Assembly: GCA_006176705.1 (NCBI GenBank)
Contig: QRFJ01004965.1
Coordinates: 1-64,000, forward strand
Source: Cocos nucifera
Lineage: Eukaryota; Streptophyta; Magnoliopsida; Arecales; Arecaceae
Length of the DNA: 64,000 nt
Direction: 5' to 3'
Every line of letters starts with the position of its first letter. Within the stretch, counting starts at the first letter, position 1. Positions 42,701-55,085 of the stretch are shown piece by piece. The notes beneath the pieces were generated by a model. The model made no database searches. It was not told where the DNA came from and was given only the letters and a program-made list of their open reading frames with translations. The position numbers and the translations under genes are program-made.

Positions 42701-43532
42701 CCTCTGAAATAATACCTAAGTATCTTTCAGGGGGATGGAAAACTCTTTCCGATCTACGAGGTGGAGGAGGTAGTGTTCTTATTGGCTCAACCTGATTTGG
42801 TTCCAATTGGTCCTTAGCTCGTTTACTTGTGAGACTTTCTCATCAAGCTTGATCTGCTTTCCAATGCCGCTATCTTGAATAAACTATTTTTCAAGAAAGA
42901 TGGCATGTCGACTCACAATCACATTGTGGTCTTCTGGAATGTAGAAATAGTATCCTAATGACTCTTTAGGATATCCTATGAATCGAGCTCTAAAGGACCT
43001 AAACTCTAACTTGTCCGCTTGTTGTCTTTTGACATGAGCCGGACAACCCCAAATTCTGAGATGACTCAGACTTGGTTTCTTACCGTGCCATATCTCATAC
43101 GGTGTGGTAGGAACGGTTTTAGAGGGAACCCTATTCAGTAGATAAATTGAAGTTAACAATGAGTGTCCCCAAAGAAAATCAGGGAGGTCTGTGAAGCTCA
43201 TCATGGATCGAACCATATCCAATAGAGTCCGATTTCTCCATTCTGAAACCCCGTTGAGTTGAGGTGTTCCTGGTGGAGTCCATTGAGAGACTATGCCATT
43301 TTCCTTGAGATAGTCTAGGAATTCTCGGCTAAGGTATTCACCTCCTCGATCTGATCGAAGAACCTTAATGGGTTTTTAGTTTTTTTTCTACTTCATGTCT
43401 GAATTCTTTGAACTTTTCAAAAGCTTCAGACTTGTGTCTCATAAGATACACATACCCATACCTAGACAGATCATCGGTAAAGGTAATGAAGTAGACAAAA
43501 ATTGCCTCTAGCCGGCACATCAAATGGGCCGC
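42701..43532 (-). pseudogene. pol: Integrase, A3, cut by the assembly gap
   Basis: Core and C-terminal integrase on the minus strand: RSDRGGEYL (about 43340), NGVSEWRN (about 43245), LLNRVPSKTVPTTPYEIW and LRIWGCPAHVK. A stop and a T-run expansion near 43376-43390 disturb the N-terminal side. The last readable codons (GPFDVPARGNF) end at the Ns. The first catalytic Asp lies just inside the gap. Confidence 0.85.
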
Positions 43533-44298
43533 NNNNNNNNNNNNNNNNNNNNNNNNNNNNNNNNNNNNNNNNNNNNNNNNNNNNNNNNNNNNNNNNNNNN
43601 NNNNNNNNNNNNNNNNNNNNNNNNNNNNNNNNNNNNNNNNNNNNNNNNNNNNNNNNNNNNNNNNNNNNNNNNNNNNNNNNNNNNNNNNNNNNNNNNNNNN
43701 NNNNNNNNNNNNNNNNNNNNNNNNNNNNNNNNNNNNNNNNNNNNNNNNNNNNNNNNNNNNNNNNNNNNNNNNNNNNNNNNNNNNNNNNNNNNNNNNNNNN
43801 NNNNNNNNNNNNNNNNNNNNNNNNNNNNNNNNNNNNNNNNNNNNNNNNNNNNNNNNNNNNNNNNNNNNNNNNNNNNNNNNNNNNNNNNNNNNNNNNNNNN
43901 NNNNNNNNNNNNNNNNNNNNNNNNNNNNNNNNNNNNNNNNNNNNNNNNNNNNNNNNNNNNNNNNNNNNNNNNNNNNNNNNNNNNNNNNNNNNNNNNNNNN
44001 NNNNNNNNNNNNNNNNNNNNNNNNNNNNNNNNNNNNNNNNNNNNNNNNNNNNNNNNNNNNNNNNNNNNNNNNNNNNNNNNNNNNNNNNNNNNNNNNNNNN
44101 NNNNNNNNNNNNNNNNNNNNNNNNNNNNNNNNNNNNNNNNNNNNNNNNNNNNNNNNNNNNNNNNNNNNNNNNNNNNNNNNNNNNNNNNNNNNNNNNNNNN
44201 NNNNNNNNNNNNNNNNNNNNNNNNNNNNNNNNNNNNNNNNNNNNNNNNNNNNNNNNNNNNNNNNNNNNNNNNNNNNNNNNNNNNNNNNNNNNNNNNNN
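43533..44298. other. Assembly gap (766 N)
   Basis: No sequence. The flanks are A3 integrase on the left and the C 5' LTR on the right. The missing pieces predicted from homologues add up to about 7 kb, so the N count cannot be the true length. Confidence 0.98.
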
Positions 44299-44864
44299 TC
44301 TTTTTCTCAAGTATTTTTTTTGATTTTTGAAAGATCCAATGGTTAGATTTTTTTCTTAATCCTCCTCATGTTCTTCATCTCTTGGAGTATCCAAGAGATC
44401 CAAAGTATACTTTTTGATTAACCATCAGGAGGGAACCGCATGAAGCTAGCACTTCGAGCGGATCTTCATTCGATGAAACTCCAATCTATGTTTCAGCCTC
44501 GTGTGGATTACCTATAGAGGCTAGACGTGTGTGCAGCTTGAAGCAACAAGAATAACAACAAGACTCAATCGTGTTGTTCTCAACCTGTGTAAAGATAAGA
44601 GATTCAATCTCTTCTTGATCTAGATATGATCTAGGGTTTGATTTAGAACTGTTCTAGATATAGGTATTGATTTGATCAATACCAACAATGCTTGATTTAA
44701 TTTCAGATTTATATTTACATCATGACATGTTATAGATCCTGGATGTATCATTTAGTAATTAGATCACATGCATAATTAGATTAAATTGTTTAATCTATGT
44801 GTTCCACTACTTGTAAATTTGAAAAAGTTTCAAAATATAAGCATGAAATCTTGCATATTTTTCA
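44299..44864 (+). repeat. 5' LTR of C, second part
   Basis: Parallels the last 500 bp of the D LTRs ('gagctagcacttcggagg' type block at 44437-44460, 'acctatagaggctagacgtgtg'), ending in TTTTTCA before the primer site. Confidence 0.72.
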
Positions 44865-46894
44865 ATAGTGGTATCAAAACATCTAGATTCTTATATGAGA
44901 TGATCTTACTTGCATTAGAATAAATCTAAAATTGAAAAAAAAGATTGCACATACTGATCATAAGGTTGTCCTATTATAAGGTTAAATCCTTACAATGAAA
45001 AGGTTGTTCTTATATGTGCTGATCTAATTTTTTGAATCATGAATAAGTTAGATATAATCTAAATAATTTTATAATTTATTTTTAAATTTTAAATATAAAA
45101 TTAAATAGATATTAGATATATTTTAAATTATTTAGATTAGATCTAAATATTATCAGATCGCATATACTAATTATAAGGTTGTCCTCCTATAAGGTTTACA
45201 CTTTATAGTCGAGTGGTTGTCCTCGTATGTGCTTTCTAAGTCATAAATAAGTTAAATAAAATCTAAAATAATTTATGATTTATTTTTAGATTTTAAATCT
45301 AAAGTTAAATGGTTTATGATCTAATTTTAATATTTCAATGAGTTTTGAATAATATGTATTTCTTGTTTTCATCTAGGTCCTTTTATACATATGCTTGATA
45401 TGTAACTTTAGTTTGAATCTAGTTTGTATATGTATAACATATAGGCCATGTACAAATTAAATTACAAACTTACTTTTTGCAAAACTCTAGATTCGAAATC
45501 CTAGGACATGATCGAAATATTAAAATAAATCAGATCTAAAACCATGAATTGAATTTGATTAAATGTAAAATGTTTACAAACTTGAAAATATTTCAAATGA
45601 TGAAATCAGAAATTAGTTCTGAGGTTCCAAATTGTAATCCATAAGTCTTGAACTTAATTGAGAATTAATTGATTATTTAGGATCTAGGTTTATGATTTGA
45701 AGATCCTAAGATAATTTCATAAAACATGGGTTAAAGGATAATGGGTTAGCTTTAATCAGGTCATTAACTAGATTAGACCTAGGGTTAGATTAAATATGGA
45801 CTAAGTTAAGAAATTGATCAAGCCTAATTAATAGTTAAGCAGGATTAGGTCATTTTTTTTCTATAGATTAATTCAATAGTTGTCTAACAAATGAATACGG
45901 ATCGTGGCGCAGTGGTTGAGCTTGAGCCTTTAGGCAAACCAAATCAAAATTGATTAATCAATTGGTGTTTAAGGTAAGTCTGACATTTTCAGATCGATGG
46001 TTTCTAATTTGTAGCCCGCTTACCTGATCATTTCTGATGGTGTCTAAGGCAAGCCATGGTAGACCCTCCCACCAATCTCACTTACCTGGCCAATGCGGTT
46101 AATCAGCTTTTGATTAGGTTGTTTATTGACTTGTGCTAACTCATGTCACATAAAAAATCAGTGAGACTGATTTAAGTGCCCATGGACTGAAATTCATCCT
46201 AGTCCTTATTAATGACTTAAGAAGTCAATGAAAGAACTTGACTTGGTGAAGTCAGTAGGAGCAAATTGGTTCATATCATTTCTATCCTTAAATTATAAAT
46301 AAATTTTAAATCCTCTAAAATTATTATATCCTTAACATGACAAAGTTATGGGGATAACTGAGTCATAGCCTTCCATTAAGTTGGGTGATAATGGATCCAT
46401 TAACTCAATAATCATTGGAGGGCCTAAGGCCTGGTACTTATTGACTAATAGAATTATCATTCATAATATGATAACTTGGAAATGTCTCTCTAATGATGGT
46501 TAGGTTGACCAACCAATGTTGGGCTTAATCATTCGTTGGTTAGATGCATCAAGTATAGTCATGTTAATGGTTGGACCTAACCGGATCCTTACAATGGAGG
46601 CCAAAGCCTACCGATTAGGTTTCTGCGATAAAACTAAATTACTAAAAGTTGTTTGGAGAAATAATTGGTTAAAGAACCTACCCATAGATGTACATGGATT
46701 GACCGGCCAAAGTCAGGCTTGTGTGTAGTCTATGTAGATTCTAGTGCCTACTAGAAAATTAAAGTAATTTCATGAATTGGAGATAGAGGCTACCAATTCA
46801 AATAAAATAGTGGGAGAACCTTTATACTAATGTCCAAGTCTCTAGGATTAATATAATTCATATACAATAGATTTTTGTTCTCTTTTCTATTCAG
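44865..46894 (+). other. Primer site and leader of C
   Basis: TGGTATCAAAAC (44869-44880) is a Met-tRNA site with G-to-A and C-to-A changes. The leader holds two copies of a 'taaggttgtcctYYtataaggtt' hairpin motif (about 44970 and 45170) and the putative intron. No gene. Confidence 0.7.
45974..46894 (+). other. Putative leader intron of C
   Basis: Donor AAG|GTAAGT at 45974. Acceptor: a long pyrimidine run then CTATTCAG ending at 46894. 921 bp. The expected gag ATG just after the acceptor is eroded (position equivalent to D 27290). The splice signals outlived the start codon. Confidence 0.5.
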
Positions 46895-47260
46895 ATTAAA
46901 GCTAAACCCTAATTGCTCAGACAGTGACAACTTATGGGACCCAACTTTGATAATTAGTATTCGAAGATGAATTTGGTTCAACAGTACAAATGGGTTTGTG
47001 TTGTAGCTTCTAAGTTTAGCAAAAGTAAAAGATCTAAGATTAATCCAAATTAGGAAGAGTGCTTCTAATGTTAGAAGCATGGTCATAGGAAGAAGTATTG
47101 TCATCAATATCTTGCTTTCCTTGACCTTAATAGGCCGAACAAGAGAAAAAAGGAAGGAGTTGCTCATCAAGGATGTTATATGATAACATCTTGTAATTTC
47201 TATGTATGTGCATTTACTATCTAGGTATTGGATATCGATAGTCTTATACAATTTATTGCA
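46895..47260 (+). pseudogene. gag: gag zinc-finger and protease remnant, C
   Basis: Only about 265 nt lie between the acceptor and protease. Part of a CCHC knuckle is readable (HRKKYCHQYLAFL near 47092-47130). The protease region is reduced to VLDIDS-like sequence near 47227. No frame is open. Confidence 0.5.
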
Positions 47261-48110
47261 AGAACTTTAGGTAAGTGGAATGTTTGAAAATGGTAAGAGA
47301 TTCTTGAGTATTAGGGATGGAAGTCCAGTTCCAATCCTAGCTTTAGGAATTGTCAAGCTGATTTTTAATACAAATATTATCATTTAGAGTGACTATCACT
47401 ATTATCCATCATTTATGATGAACATGATCTTTGATGGTCTTTTAGCCAAAGATGATCATCCTTTATTAATAAAAGAAGATTATTGTGATATCATTATGAA
47501 TGATATTATAATAATACATGAATAATAAATAAATGATATTTAACATTCACACAGCTTGTTAAGTGTAATGTACATATCTAATGAATACACAAGTCAGATA
47601 ATGTCAAGGATATCAATATTTTATTATAATTGTACATGATCTATCTAGATATGGATACGTCTAGCTTGAATCATTTGAAATATTCAAATGATTTCATAAT
47701 GAAATAGAAAAATAAACTAAAAATGATATTAAAGCTTTTCAATCAGATCGAGGAGGCGAATACTTATCCAATGAGTTTTTGACATATCTAAGAGAGAATG
47801 GAATTCTCTCTTAGTGGACTCCTTTCGGAACATAGTGTATTGGAAAGGAGAAATCGAACTTTGTTAAGACATGGTTCGATCCATGATGGAATTTACTAGT
47901 TTGCCTGTTTAAGGGTTAAGCTCTTAAGACTAATTATTTTACTCTAAAAATTATTCCAAGTAATCTATCGTAAAGACTCCATATGAGATATAGATAGGAT
48001 ATAGACTTAGACTCTCTCACCTTCAGGTTTGGGGTTGATCAACCTATGTCAAAGGATTGCACACAGATAAACATGGACTCTGGTCCAATAAGTGTTTAAG
48101 GATTATTATT
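47261..48110 (+). pseudogene. pol: Integrase remnant, C
   Basis: The zinc domain is deleted around 47590-47630. The core is identifiable from 47735: FQSDRGGEYLSNEFLTYL (the second catalytic Asp is retained). 'NRTLL' and the C-terminal LSHLQVWG follow with shifts. Stops throughout. Confidence 0.65.
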
Positions 48111-48830
48111 TCTACCATGCTAAAGAATAAAAGTTATTTTCAATAGTAAGGCATTCTTTTTGGAAAGGAGTCCCTTAGAAAAGGAACTGATGCCTGTAAA
48201 GTTGAACTTGAGGAAGTTCGATCGATAGAGTGAACTGACATAATTTATTAAACCTATAGAATTGGATTTGATTAGATTAAATTCAGAGCCCATTAATTTA
48301 GCATCTTTAAGAGATCCAATAGAGTACCACATTAGCTGGACAGATACTTTGGTATCTAGGTCTGGGACGGCGATCCTATTGAGCTTGATGAGAACAATAA
48401 GGATCCGATCATCTATATGGATGCTATGCAGAGGTTTGACTCTAAAAAGTAGGTTAGAGCAATCAAATCCAAACTAGTGTCCATGAAAATCAACAGTGTG
48501 TAGACACTAATTGATTCACCAGAAGGGATAAAACCCATTGGGTGTGAATAGATTTTCAAAGGATCAGAGTAGCACAAACAAGAAAGTAGAGATCTATAAA
48601 ATCAGTTTGGCTATTATCTCGGAGTTGGAACATACATTTTGAACGTATGTCTTTATTATGAACAAAGAAGAACACTGTATTCATGAGTGGGCAAAAAGTT
48701 CTGTAGTGTTATTCTTTGTGCTGTCTGTAGATGATATTCTCTTAAATGGGAATAACATTCCAATATTACAAGAAATAAAGGTTTAGCTATCATCTTATTT
48801 CTCCATGTACTAGACTAGACATGGTATACT
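48111..48830 (+). pseudogene. pol: RT remnant with deletions, C
   Basis: Fragments match D: 'gatccgatcatctatatggatg' (48405), IGCE-IFK (48535) and VDDILLNGNNIP at 48727-48760 (Tyr of YVDD changed to Ser). About 250 bp are missing near 48605 and about 200 bp at 48810, where the fingers and connection should be. Confidence 0.65.
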
Positions 48831-49430
48831 CACTAGAGGTAATGAGTAGATACTAGTCTGATCCGGATAAGAACCACTGAAAGATTGTATAGACAATCTT
48901 TAAGTATTTAAAAAATACTAATATCCAGTGACTCAAATATGGAGATACTGACTTAAAACTTATGGATGTTTTGATTCCAATTTTAAGTCAGACAAAGACA
49001 AAAGCAAAAGAATGTCGATTCTTAAATTTATCCTAGTAGAAAGAGCAGTCTACTAGAAAAATTTCAAGTAGAATACTATAGCCTATTATATTAAGTGATG
49101 TAGAATACATCGTGGCATTTGATGCTGCCATGTAGGTTATGTGATGGCATAAGTTTATTAGCAAGCTAAGAGACGCACCCTCTATTGATGGTCCAGTCCT
49201 AAAGTAGCACTAGAGCCATAGCTTAGGCTAAAAAACTAAAGATACACCACAGGACCAGTATACTCTGCATCGCTATCACCTTTAATTTTAGATCAAGGTG
49301 AAGTCAACCTTTAGAAGATCAATGGAAAATGAGAACTTGACCAACCCATTTGCTAAGGCCTCGAAACTAAGGAGTTCTATGAGCTCAAGTAGAAGATAGG
49401 TATTTGATACTATTCTGATTGGCTTTAGTC
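48831..49430 (+). pseudogene. pol: RNase H remnant, C
   Basis: Collinear with D 29925-30560 but with shifts and stops. 'agcactagagccatagc' and the terminal 'gattggctttagtccaagtaggag' before the 3' LTR are recognisable. Confidence 0.65.
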
Positions 49431-49441
49431 CAAGTAGGAGT

Positions 49442-50395
49442 TCTTAGGAAACGTGTCCTAAATTTAATTATCTAAGTTGTAGATGATTAGAATTGGTATA
49501 TGAATTATCAAACGATAATTATTATTTGGCTTCTTTATCATAGAAGTTCTATCATTCTTAAATGAACTCCTAAATTATGATAAAGTCTTTAAAACCACAC
49601 ATAATCAATAAAGAAGGATTTATCAGATGGTTCTTAAATTATTCACGATCAAATGATAAGTTATTAACTAGAACGATAATTTATCAAGTATAGATCGCTG
49701 TATGTCATATGCGTTGGTTGTCCTCATAACCAAATAGTGTGGAGACACTGGTATGGCATGCAGGTGGGATGTAGGAGTACATCTGTACTAAACATGATCA
49801 ATACAGCACTCTACTATCAAGTGTAGCTAGCTAAGGCTAGTGGATACAAGTGTCCTTCCAACCTGAGATCACCATGGTGACTTGCAAGCAACTCACTATA
49901 CTTTGGTGCCAGACTACCTGTATTTCTAATATATGTTCGAAAGGTTTCTAGGTATAATCAAGTACCTGGAGAGTCAGTGTATGAGTCAAGATGGGATTGA
50001 CCACTCTTGATTAACTTCAGGAAGCGAATATCTCATTGTATTTTAATTTAGCAAAATCTAAGCCTAGGTAATCTTCGTAAGGAGTCATAAAATTTGTAAA
50101 ATTTTGAAACATAATATGGATAACTTGTATGAGTATTGACAGTGTACTCAAGATCATCTTGAGCATTATTGATCATAGGGCTGAATTATACGATAACCAT
50201 AGGCCAGGGTTCTAAGAATGTTGCTTCGCATACATTCAACCTATCCGAACGTTAGGTACCATTCCTAGATAGTCAATTCAACTGGTACAGAAATTGATTT
50301 CTATGCTATCGACTTAGGTTCAAACCTATGGATCACACATATTAGAGGTTGTAACCTGATCAGATGATTGATCAATGATTTAGAATCATTCTAAG
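49442..50395 (+). repeat. 3' LTR of C, truncated
   Basis: Starts TCTTAGGAAACGTGTCC after a degenerate polypurine tract. It matches 35879-36628 and runs further until ATTTAGAATCATTCTAAG, where the F LTR starts. The remaining part of the LTR is not in the window. Confidence 0.8.
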
Positions 50396-52251
50396 TATTG
50401 AGAAATGCGTTCCAAAGCCAATCGTCAACCTATTGATGATTGAGCTACATTGTATCTGTAATTGATTCATTAATAAGTAAAATATATTTTTGGTCTTTTA
50501 TTTATCATAAATATTTTTCATCTTCTAACAAACTCCATTATTGTAATGAAGTCCTTAGGATCATCTAGCTTCGATAAAGAGAAGATTTATCGATTAGTCC
50601 TTAAATTTGTTCATGACCAAATGATAGACTGTTAATTAAGACGACAGCATCTATCGAGCATAGGTCGCTATATGCCATATAGGTTGGTTGTCCTCTTAAA
50701 CAAGAAGTGTGGAGACACTGGTATAGCATATAGGTGAGATGTATGGATACATCGTCATTGAACATGACCAACTCTAGAGCATTTTATTATCGAGAATATC
50801 TCTAATGGGATTTAGGTATAAGTATCCCTTAGACCTATGATCATCTCGGTGACTTGCAAGCAACTCACTATGCTTTGGTATCAGACTAGCTAAATTTCTA
50901 ATTCAACAATGGAAGGCTTTTGGGCCCAGATAAGTGTTTGTGAAGTTGGAGTGTGATCAAGATGGAATTGACCACTCCAAGAGTTGGAGAATAATGTATC
51001 ACTATATTTCAATATAGCAAAATCTTGGTCAGGATAATCTATCAAATGGATTTGATATTTTGAAATATAATATGAACAACCTAATCAGAGTTGATAGTTA
51101 AACTTTGAGGTATCCTACGAGCATTATGGTCAAGGGGATGAATTATATGGAAACTATATTCGCATGGGTTCTAAGGATGGTGTTCTACACCTTTTGACTT
51201 ATCCAATCCTCAGGTATCATTGCTAGATGGTCACTTTGATTGGTATAAAATTTTTTTTTTATGCTACAAGATTAGGTTCGGACCAATGAGGTCACACACA
51301 TTAGATTACATTCTGATCAAATGGTAGATCAACGATTTAGAATCATTTTAGGATTAAATGATCAATGCGGTTGATGTTTGACCTAGTGTAAGTATGGTAG
51401 GAGGATCGATTAGCAATTCAATTGCTAATTGACTTAGTTTGATTATGTCAGAGGCCTAAGATTAAGTCTAATTAAATATAATTTAATTAGATTTAGTTTG
51501 AGCTTGATTGGATCAAGTCTAATTGACTTATTGGATAAGCCAAGTGCAAGGAAGAACTAGTCCTAGTCTAACTAGGACTCAGGTCAACCCAATTTTTTAA
51601 TTTGATTAGAAAATTAAATTAAAATTTAATTTAATTTAATATAATTTAATTAAATTCTTAATTGGATTAGAGTCTAATTTAATTTAGTTGATTTGGTTTT
51701 GATTTAATTTGGTTTGAGAAACCATGTTTGACCAAGTCATAGATGGAATCCTAGTGAGACTAGGATTCCACCTTGAGCCACCTAAGCCCTCCATGCCCCA
51801 TGCTCTCTCTTGTTTTGTGCAACAAAGAGTCTCTCTTTGGTCTTCACGCACACCCCTTCTCTTCCTCTTATTCTCATTTGGTTATTTGGTGGTTGACCAA
51901 GTCTAAGAGGAAGTTAGTTTTGATTTAGGATTCTATAAGATAGAATCCTTATAAAACATCTCCTTCCATGTGTGCCGCCTATCTCCTATTTTTTATCCCT
52001 AATTCCATGTGATTGAGAAGTTTTTTTTCTTTTTTTGCACCTCTCCTTGCTAGATTTACCAAAAAGAATTAGAGGGGCACCCATGAGTTGTGTGTCCCAA
52101 CCACTTGCCAAATCTGGTCTTGCCTTGTCTAGTTTCTGATCTAGAAAAGGACTTTTTTTTCTTTAAATTTAGGATGAGTTTGGCTTGATTTTTTTATGGA
52201 GTATAGGGTTTTGGGAGAGGTTTGGGGTGTACAAAAATTGGAGGAAGATGG
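50396..52251 (+). repeat. LTR of element F, D/C-like
   Basis: Begins TATTGAGAAATGCGTTCC and follows the D/C LTR plan: 'ccttaggatcatctag', the 'tggtcactttgattggtat' block and the poly-pyrimidine block near 52020. It inserted into the C 3' LTR. Element A2 begins at 52252, so its end and any internal region are displaced. Confidence 0.75.
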
Positions 52252-54516
52252 TGAAGAAAAATCCTGATTTCCTGGGTCAGGTTCGTTCAGATCTGATTGG
52301 ATCGAGAGGCATATTTCAAAAATTTTTTCTTAGATCCTAATCAAATATGATATTTTTTAGATCTAATTTTATGATTTGATAAACAAAAAAATTAAACTAA
52401 ATTAAATCTAAATTAGTTTTACCTTGATATGGGTAATCTGATTACCCGTTGATGATTTTATTGAAGCCCTGAGGTTCTAGATCTAGCCATGCAAGTTCCT
52501 GGTCTCTACCGATATCCACTCAGGCTGGATCTAGAGATCTTCTCCTTCTTTATCATGTCTGCAAAAATTAGATCTTGATCTAATTTGGAGGAGCTTCAAA
52601 ACTCCTTCTAAAGATGAGTTGTCATCTCTGCAGCAGTGTTGTCTTCTTCCTTTCTCGTCAGCATTTTCTTGCCTGAATCGCACTAATCTGAAGGCCCAAC
52701 TTCCTTGGGCATGGAGAGGAGAGATAGGATTGAAAATGTGCCATGAAGGAAAGGAGGAGCAGCCTTGGGGTGTGGCTAAGAAAAGTTCTATAAAAGTTGC
52801 ACGCAGATAGGTCTTTATATAGACCCTACTGTGCCATGCAGTGCCACATCACCCCGGCCAATCACGTTGCTTCGTTCAATCAGATCTAAATCTGATTGGT
52901 GGGATGACATCACCAGATCCAATCAGATGAGAGACCCATAGATTCATCCTAAGGTGGCACCTAAGATTGGTCAAAGTCTATAGGTGAGGGTCACCTAGTT
53001 TGAATCCAAGAAGCAACCTGGAGTCCCATCCATATTGAACTCCAGGCATCCCTATCCATAGGCGCATGCCATCCTAGACGTGCACCCCCACTTTTCCAAT
53101 TTCCAGAAAGAGGACAAGCCCCTATCTACTCTCCAATAAGTGCATGACATATGGGCAGATGTCCAAAGGTCAAAGGTCAATGTTTGACCAAAGTCAAAGG
53201 ACAAGAATTAGTAGGTGATGGAAAATGGTAGGTGTTGTCTTAAATTTATCTCATAAATTAAGACAACCCTTTTTTGACCTGGACAACCTCCAGTCAGACC
53301 ATAAAGCCTTGATTGAGCACAAATCCTTTGGCTCAGTCAGGACTTTTTGTGATAGTAAAGAGAAGTTGGCTCAATCGAGTGCTAGCACGATTTCCTTGAA
53401 CCTAATTGAATCTCATTCAGATCAATTGAACTGGTTAGTCAATTGATGATACCAGATCAAACCCTTATTTGTGTGACCCAGTTAGGTTCAGTTCTGTATG
53501 GTAATGGGATATGTCATGATCTCTATCATCGACATCATCGAAACTCCTTTCGATGGATCAGAACTCTTCTGATTCGAACAGCTAGAATGATCGATCATCT
53601 AAATCATTCTAATTGCTCCCAAAATCCACCAGTGACACCTAGCAGTATATGGTGGCAACCCATCAGAGCTGAAATGAACCTCTTGGTGCAGCTACCTGTG
53701 TGATTAAGTTCTTCTATCTTGAGCCCCGATCAGATTAGGGTTAAGGTGAACTCGTCAAACCCTAGTCTCTGTCATATGATTTAATCATTCGATTCAAGTC
53801 CGATGTGAAAATCTAAATAGAAACTCTTTCTATTATTTCACTCTCTACCATGGCCATGGGCTTATGGACTTGATTCTCATGATCATCATAGGGCTACTCC
53901 TCATCCACCGAGGTAGATAGATTCCATCTTGGTGCAATCCAATTCCTACAATGAACATGCTATAGCCAACATACACCTCAGGGTTCCGAATGGCTAGGAG
54001 ACCGAGTCATGGTGTAGTCAAACTATAACACCCTCAAGGTGAACTGCCGATGCACCTCAGGACAAAGAACCAGACACACCACTGCAGCTTCGAGTCAGTT
54101 ATCGACGAGAAGGTAGACTTCCTTATGACTACTCGAGGTGGTCACGCTCAGTGCCCTCATTCTCTAACGAGTACCTGTACTCTCGCTCCTGGTGTCTCTA
54201 CACCGTAGACTCAAGACTCATCTACTATAAAGAAGCGATTGTACACTAACCTTCTGGATCAATCACCATCCTCATGATGATCCTATGGTCAGGAGCATTT
54301 TATGAGTTAATAATGAAATTCATGTCTTAAATTTTCAACTCTTGAAAATATGAATTATCATTACCATTAACTCAAGGATGTATCACAGACACTAAATACA
54401 CATATGTGATAGAAAATAACCCATTTTATTATTTATAGTCAAAATTATAATTTTGCCCCTAGAAGTGTATTACAAGTGTCAGCCAATTCTGGCTTCTAGG
54501 GCACACATATCTAACA
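52252..54516 (-). repeat. 3' LTR of A2
   Basis: From TGAAGAAAAATCCTG to ATATCTAACA, 2265 bp. Inverted A LTR with substitutions and small deletions. Weaker W-box cluster near 53160-53205. Confidence 0.88.
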
Positions 54517-55085
54517 AACTCCCACTTGACCTAAAGCCAATTGGCTACAAATCTAAGTCCCATCTTCTCAAGGTGGGCTTCGATCTTCTGCTGGCCCAAT
54601 GGCTTTGTAAGCGGGTCTGCCGCATTGTCTGCGGAGTCGACTCTCTTGACCTCGACGTAATCCTTCTCGAGGTAATCATGGATGAGGTGGTATCGCCGCT
54701 CGATGTGCTTGGATTTTTGATGAGACCTCGGCTCCTTAGCAAGGGCTATGGTGCCATTATTGTCGCAGTACAGAGGAATGGCATCTGATGGCATCACTCC
54801 AATCTCTACAGCAAACTTCTTATACCAGAATGCCCTTTGTAGCTTCTGATGCAGCGATGTATTCTGCTTCCATGGTGGAATCTGCTATCATTATCTGCTT
54901 CAAACTTTTCCAACTGACAGCTCCACCATTGCACACAAATAGACTTCCAGATGTCGACTTTCGATCATCTACATCGGACATAAATTCTGAGTCTGTATAC
55001 CCCTAGACTTGGAGTTCTCCATTACCAAAGACCAACAACATATCCTTAGTTCTTCTCAAGTACTTAAGGATACATTTCACAGAAG
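54517..55085 (-). pseudogene. pol: Polypurine tract and RNase H, A2
   Basis: The minus-strand tract at 54530-54517 lies next to the LTR. The RNase H end (54797-54531) is open: LYCDNNGTIALAKEP, HIERRYHLIHDYL, NAADPLTKPLG, VANWL. The middle part up to 55085 carries a shift near 54830 and a stop near 55005. Confidence 0.83.

Larger units (their letters stand above)
38776..43532 (-). mobile_element. Element A3: A-family copia element, right part lost in the gap
   Basis: Reads right to left. The 3' LTR, polypurine tract and pol up to mid-integrase are present, then Ns. It inserted into A4 at GTATC (38771-38775), the left TSD copy. Very similar to element A at base level, hence young. Expected but missing: the rest of integrase, protease, gag, leader, primer site and 5' LTR. 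Confidence 0.88.
35879..50395 (+). mobile_element. Element C: strongly decayed copia retrotransposon, D family
   Basis: 5' LTR in two pieces (35879-36628 and 44299-44864) split by A4/A3 and the N gap. Primer site TGGTATCAAAAC at 44869-44880, leader with putative intron, remnants of gag zinc finger, integrase, RT and RNase H with large deletions, and a 3' LTR from 49442 cut at 50395 by element F. It is the most eroded element of the window and so among the oldest. Confidence 0.78.

Noticed and set aside
43471..44330. Long open frames across the gap
   Set aside because: Made of N; no sequence.
47669..47693. Perfect 11-bp-arm palindrome in element C
   Set aside because: It lies in decayed integrase coding sequence; the D counterpart lacks it, so it arose by chance mutation.
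52247..52251. GATGG as TSD of A2
   Set aside because: The right flank is AGGAC; no shifted pairing gives a 5-bp match.
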